Source: Granulosicoccus sp964498925 (GTDB lineage Bacteria; Pseudomonadota; Gammaproteobacteria; Granulosicoccales; Granulosicoccaceae). From it: 9,321 nt of DNA. The translations under genes and the position numbers were made by a program. The DNA lies in assembly GCA_964498925.1 (NCBI GenBank), contig CAZCKD010000141.1, forward strand, positions 1-9,321, read 5' to 3'. This document shows positions 5,562-9,321 of the stretch, one piece after another (the stretch's first letter is position 1; the number at the start of each line of letters is the position of its first letter). The notes beneath the pieces were generated by a model. That model did not search any database. It was not told the DNA's origin and saw only the letters and a program-made list of their open reading frames with translations.

Positions 5562-6659
5562 ATGTTCAGCAAGCTTATAGGTTCAGCTCCCATAGCACTG
5601 CTTTGTGCTGCCCTTGGGGTTGTCTTCATGCTCGGAACGATCGTCTATTCCGATAATATCGAAATGGATATTTCAGGCCGTACACAGCATGAAATAAACA
5701 AATACAAGGCAGAGATTCCAGACATCGAGCGTTCTGTCGACGGAAGAAACGTCAAAGTTCGCGGTACGACAAGAGATCACCTTGTTCGTACAGCTGTCGC
5801 TGATAGCACCCAGGATATCTGGGGCGTACGCAAATTGGATAATAAAATATCGGTTATTTCAGACAATTATTATCTCAATGCCCGTCACACATTTCCGGAT
5901 CTAACGGTTCGCGGCCGAGTCGATAAAGCCACACACGATCTTGTCACCGGAATACATCAAGCCCTGCCCCCAGAGTCGACTGTTGACTACAGCCAGTTGA
6001 AAGTAGACGGTTCAGGCTTGCAAGGTAGTGCGCGTATTGTCGAGACAGGTATTGCGGCAGTTACCCAATTAAACCCGGGCACTCTGACTATCACTGACAC
6101 TCAGTTTATTTTAGAAGGCACCGTCTTTTCCGAAGATCGTAAACGAACAATCGAACAGCTTATTGACGTTCGGCGCGCGGAGATGCAGCCACTGGAAATT
6201 ATCGTCAATATCGTCGTCGAGTCACCCGGTATTACCCAGGCTTGCAGAGCCGGTATCAATCAGATTTTGGCTGATAACGTGCTCAACTATGCCACGGATC
6301 ACTACAAGATAATCGGCGAGCATCTGTCTGTTCTACAGCCAATGACTGACACGATTCTCGGTGTCTGCGAAGGACAAATCACCAAAGTTCTGGTTGAAGG
6401 TCACGCAGATTACACCGGCGGGGTCGGATACAACCAAGGTCTGAGCGAACGCCGTTCCGGAACTGTTCAGGATTACTTGATCGCGCAAGGTGTAGACGCG
6501 GAACTCATTAGTGCATTCGGTTATGGCGAGTTTCGCCCGATTGCGAGTAACAAATTACCCAGCGGTCGTGCCAAAAACCGTCGTACCGAAATTTACCTTT
6601 TAGTTAAGGGCCAGATGAAAGGCAAATCAGTGCCTCCTATCAGCCTCATCGAAGAATAG
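5562..6659 (+). CDS. Membrane-anchored OmpA-domain protein with BON-like region
   Basis: This 365-residue protein has a short N-terminus with Lys4, then one hydrophobic segment (about 9-29) best read as an uncleaved signal anchor or signal peptide, placing the rest in the periplasm. Residues about 40-100 (with VDGRNVKVRGTTRD and a WGVRKLDNKISV end) resemble a BON domain, and about 110-205 a second, looser one. The C-terminal part (about 226-348) is an OmpA-like peptidoglycan-binding domain: GHADYTG at 280-286, YNQGLSERR at 290-298, and NRRTEI at 339-344. Asp283 and Arg298 have the same 15-residue spacing as the diaminopimelate-binding Asp271 and Arg286 of E. coli OmpA. Cys228 and Cys269 could form a disulfide. 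There is no beta-barrel or lipobox. A related domain order (membrane segment, BON, OmpA) is known in mycobacterial ArfA (Rv0899). It is the first gene of a unit with the coiled-coil gene, 12 nt apart. Confidence 0.88.
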   Translation: MFSKLIGSAPIALLCAALGVVFMLGTIVYSDNIEMDISGRTQHEINKYKAEIPDIERSVDGRNVKVRGTTRDHLVRTAVADSTQDIWGVRKLDNKISVISDNYYLNARHTFPDLTVRGRVDKATHDLVTGIHQALPPESTVDYSQLKVDGSGLQGSARIVETGIAAVTQLNPGTLTITDTQFILEGTVFSEDRKRTIEQLIDVRRAEMQPLEIIVNIVVESPGITQACRAGINQILADNVLNYATDHYKIIGEHLSVLQPMTDTILGVCEGQITKVLVEGHADYTGGVGYNQGLSERRSGTVQDYLIAQGVDAELISAFGYGEFRPIASNKLPSGRAKNRRTEIYLLVKGQMKGKSVPPISLIEE

Positions 6660-6671
6660 CGTGGAACGAAG

Positions 6672-9321
6672 ATGACTTATCTTATTATCCAGATATTGTC
6701 CCTGCTGATATTGGCAACCTTAATCGGGTTGGCAATCGGTTGGTTATTCCTGAAAAAGCGGTTCGACGGCAGAGAAAAACTCATTCCTGCACTTAAGAAC
6801 GCTTTGTCTAAAGCGGACGCCATGACCCGCAAGCAACTTGAACAGATTTCAAAATTGCGCTCAACGCTGAATGATCGTAACAATGAGCTTAACAAAGCCG
6901 AGTTAACTCTAAAGGAAATAAAACTCGAACGCGACGACATAGAAAACAAAGTAAGTTCAGTTAATGCTGAATTAAAAAAGGCAGTTGAACTTGCGAACTC
7001 AAGAGAACAAAAAATTCTCAATCTACAACAAGAAATGGAGTCTGAAAGAGACAGACTACGTGACGTGTTGAACGGAAGAGTTGAAGCACTACAAACGGCC
7101 TCTGCGCGAAGCGATGGCTTAGCTGCCGAAATCGAAAAACTCAAGGCTTCAGATGCTGAGAATAGCGACGTTGTTAACAATCTGCGTCTAGACCTGGAAC
7201 GTGCAGAAGCCGAGAAAAAAGCCCTCGAAGATGAAATAGAAAAGCTCAAAAAGGCACTCAAAAGCTCTGAGCAGGAAATGAAACAATGCATTACTGCATT
7301 GAGTGCAGCGCTGGAGACCGAAAAGGAAGCCCTAGGCATTGCGCGTGAATCATCGATGCGCAGTGAGGCAAAACTGGAAGCGCTTAATACACAACTTCAG
7401 GATCGAGCCAGAGAACTGGCAAGACTTGAAGAACAAACGAAGAATCAATTTGAAACGATTGAGCGTCTGCAAAACCAGTACGATTCCGTTCAACGCGAGC
7501 ATGCCAGCACAGATAACGATAAAGCCAATAAAATCCAACTACTGGAGCAGGAACTAGGCACCTATCGAGAACAAGTAGAAAAAGCAGAAGAAAAAGTTCA
7601 GGAAGACGCAAAACAACGCGAGCAACTCCAACAGGATACTAGACGCCTGCAGGATGAATTGGATGCAACAAAAGAAGATGCGCGCGTACGTGACGATAAA
7701 ATCGCCGAGTACAAAGCAGCATTTGAAAAAGCGGAAGTAGAGAAAAAAGCAGAAAAAGACAAAAACGATGCGCTTGAAAACGATATCAAGTCTGCGAAAG
7801 CTGAAATAGAGAACAAGACAAAGAGTCTTGAAGAATCATCGCAGGAAGCACAGGAAGAGAAAAGAAAACTCGCAGAATTAAAAGTTGCCTACGAAGACCT
7901 GTTAAACAAAATCAAGGACAGTGAGCAATTACTCGAAAATGCACATGAAAATGGTGATAAAAATAACGCCAAGCTGAGTTTCGAGCTGCAGGATCTAAAA
8001 AAGGAATTAAAAACAAAAGAGAAAGAACTTAACGAGCGACAACAAGAGCTAAGCGAATCAAAATCCGATGCGCAAGCGCAGTCACTACGTATAGAGACCC
8101 GTGATCAGCAACTTGCTGAAAAGAAAGATGCCTTAAGCAATGCTGAAAGCCTCATTAGAGAAAAGCAACAAACAGTTGATGCTCTCGAAAAAGCGTTGCG
8201 TGAGCAGCGCGAGGAAATCACAGACAAAAAGAATGAAATTGCCGAACTCAAAAAGGCCGTTGGTCAGGTCGAGTCAAACTGGCAGAAAGACAATAGAAAG
8301 GTTGAAGATACTCTCGAACAGCTCGCACTGTTAAAACGCAGCCAAGAGAAAACACTTTCTGAAAAAAATGCAGCGCAGGCCGAGCTAGAGTCTCTAAAAG
8401 CCAGACTGCTGGAGGAGCAAGGAAAATATCAATCAGCCCTTCATGACAAACAACAAAGCAATACACATCTTGAAAAAGCTCAAGCACAGATTGCCAATTT
8501 AGAAGGTGAATTAAAGCATTCATCATCGCAGCAAAGTTCTCTTGGTGCAAAACTCCACGGACTGGAAGAAGCCAAGATTGCTTTGGAAAAAGCTTACGAC
8601 AGGAAAGAAATTGAGCTTGCGAAAGCAAAAGACAGAGCGGCCGAAGATAAAAATGTTCTAGAGGCCAAGCTAGAGAACCTGGCCAACGAACTAAGCGCTG
8701 AGCAACAAGCCTTTGCGTTGAAGCAGGTCAAGCTGGAACAAGCTGATGCAAAAAATGACTCTCTGAAGGATCAACTCGCTGAAGAAAGAAGAAAGGCTAA
8801 TGATATTCTTTCGAACAACAGGGATCTGGACGCAAAACTTGAAACGACAAAGGACCAGGTAGCAGACCTGAAGAGCGCACTGTCGTCAACGAATAGCTCT
8901 GGCAAGCAAATCGAGCTAGAGAAAAAAAATCAGGAAAAGAAAGTCATCTCTCTCGAACAGGCACTAGCCTCAAAGGAAGATGCACTGCGAGAAGCGGAGA
9001 CTAAGCTTAAGCATGCTAATGAAACCATGGCGCAAGAGCTTGAGAGCGCAGCACAAGCATCTAGAGAGCTGGAACTTAAATTAGCGCTTTTCTCTAATGA
9101 GGTAACAGACGCACAAAAGGCAGCAGCCAAGGCAAATCTGAAGCATGAGAGAACGAGTAAAAAGGCGAACCAAAAGCTCGACGCTCTGAAAAATCAATTA
9201 GCCGATGAAATTGGTAAATCCCAGGATATTCTGACAAACAACAAAAACCTGGATGAACGACTGACAGCAGCAAACAATCAAGTCGCAGATCTTGAGAGTG
9301 CTCTATCTGCTGCAGATGCGG
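6672..9321 (+). CDS. Giant membrane-anchored coiled-coil protein (3' end outside the window)
   Basis: A single frame runs from ATG 6672 to the window edge without a stop (883 complete codons). A GGA Shine-Dalgarno core at 6663-6665 lies 6 nt upstream, and the OmpA-gene stop is 12 nt upstream. Residues 4-27 form one hydrophobic membrane segment, followed by a basic KKRFDGREK, so the positive-inside rule puts the remainder in the cytoplasm. From about residue 45 the sequence is an almost continuous Glu/Lys/Gln/Ala/Leu-rich coiled coil. In the visible part there is one proline (Pro39), one cysteine (Cys206) and two tryptophans (Trp24, Trp537), which fits a long uninterrupted helix. No Walker A or other enzymatic motif is visible, so an SMC-type label would be misleading. 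The last 188 residues contain two copies of a 47-residue unit 141 residues apart. I do not recognise a named family; a structural or tethering role is inference. Confidence 0.9.
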   Translation, partial: MTYLIIQILSLLILATLIGLAIGWLFLKKRFDGREKLIPALKNALSKADAMTRKQLEQISKLRSTLNDRNNELNKAELTLKEIKLERDDIENKVSSVNAELKKAVELANSREQKILNLQQEMESERDRLRDVLNGRVEALQTASARSDGLAAEIEKLKASDAENSDVVNNLRLDLERAEAEKKALEDEIEKLKKALKSSEQEMKQCITALSAALETEKEALGIARESSMRSEAKLEALNTQLQDRARELARLEEQTKNQFETIERLQNQYDSVQREHASTDNDKANKIQLLEQELGTYREQVEKAEEKVQEDAKQREQLQQDTRRLQDELDATKEDARVRDDKIAEYKAAFEKAEVEKKAEKDKNDALENDIKSAKAEIENKTKSLEESSQEAQEEKRKLAELKVAYEDLLNKIKDSEQLLENAHENGDKNNAKLSFELQDLKKELKTKEKELNERQQELSESKSDAQAQSLRIETRDQQLAEKKDALSNAESLIREKQQTVDALEKALREQREEITDKKNEIAELKKAVGQVESNWQKDNRKVEDTLEQLALLKRSQEKTLSEKNAAQAELESLKARLLEEQGKYQSALHDKQQSNTHLEKAQAQIANLEGELKHSSSQQSSLGAKLHGLEEAKIALEKAYDRKEIELAKAKDRAAEDKNVLEAKLENLANELSAEQQAFALKQVKLEQADAKNDSLKDQLAEERRKANDILSNNRDLDAKLETTKDQVADLKSALSSTNSSGKQIELEKKNQEKKVISLEQALASKEDALREAETKLKHANETMAQELESAAQASRELELKLALFSNEVTDAQKAAAKANLKHERTSKKANQKLDALKNQLADEIGKSQDILTNNKNLDERLTAANNQVADLESALSAADA
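8757..8897 (+). repeat. Coiled-coil repeat unit, copy 1
   Basis: Encodes residues 696-742 of the coiled-coil protein. By direct alignment, 25 of its 47 residues are identical to copy 2, without gaps, including the blocks LKxQLAxE, DIL-x-NN, and QVADL-x-SALS. Identity at this level over a gap-free 47 residues exceeds what shared heptad composition would give. Confidence 0.75.
9180..9320 (+). repeat. Coiled-coil repeat unit, copy 2
   Basis: Encodes residues 837-883, exactly 423 nt (141 codons) after copy 1, and runs to the window edge. The nucleotide copies have diverged mainly at third codon positions and in charged residues, which points to an old duplication under protein-level selection. 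More copies may follow outside the window. Confidence 0.75.

Noticed and set aside
6677..9130. Several minus-strand open frames rich in Ser, Ala and Leu
   Set aside because: They lie antisense to the coiled-coil gene. Its purine-rich Glu/Lys codons reduce stop codons on the opposite strand and give Ser/Phe/Leu-rich frames, so these are shadows.
6672..9321. SMC-type chromosome segregation ATPase
   Set aside because: The coiled coil invites this label, but there is a membrane segment at the N-terminus where SMC has its Walker A domain, and no P-loop is visible.

Overview
The window looks like chromosomal DNA of a gammaproteobacterium, probably a scaffold of a metagenome-assembled or draft genome. 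The evidence is the pairing of a DUF482 (FemAB-like) gene with aat, proteobacterial-type hom and thrC, and a run of 10 N at 171-180 flanked by two non-identical versions of the same gene segment. I see no rRNA, tRNA, CRISPR array, transposase or phage gene.

Layout. (1) 2-1655, plus strand: the 3' part of a DUF482/FemAB-like acyltransferase gene, interrupted by the assembly gap. It is followed, with a 1-nt stop/start overlap, by aat (leucyl/phenylalanyl-tRNA-protein transferase, N-degron pathway). (2) 1660-4220, minus strand: hom then thrC, the homoserine dehydrogenase and threonine synthase steps of threonine synthesis, convergent with aat and separated from it by only 4 nt. No homoserine kinase gene is present, so thrB must lie elsewhere. 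ThrC carries an unusual four-cysteine insertion, and a 20-codon reading frame ends 2 nt before its start. (3) 4289-5290, plus strand: a small Mth938/DUF498-family protein divergent from hom, then a MarR-family regulator. (4) 5562-9321, plus strand: a tightly spaced two-gene unit. The first gene encodes a membrane-anchored periplasmic protein with BON-like segments and a C-terminal OmpA-type peptidoglycan-binding domain. Twelve nucleotides after its stop begins a very long coiled-coil protein, at least 883 residues and still open at the window edge, with one N-terminal membrane segment.

The most interesting part is region 4. By the positive-inside rule the two membrane proteins point in opposite directions: the OmpA/BON protein into the periplasm to grip the cell wall, and the coiled coil into the cytoplasm. 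Together they could form an envelope-anchored structure linking peptidoglycan to a long cytoplasmic rod. This is inference from architecture and gene coupling; I do not recognise a named system. The second most interesting features are the Cys4 insertion in ThrC and the length-variable acidic linker inside the DUF482 protein, which seems to have caused the assembly break.
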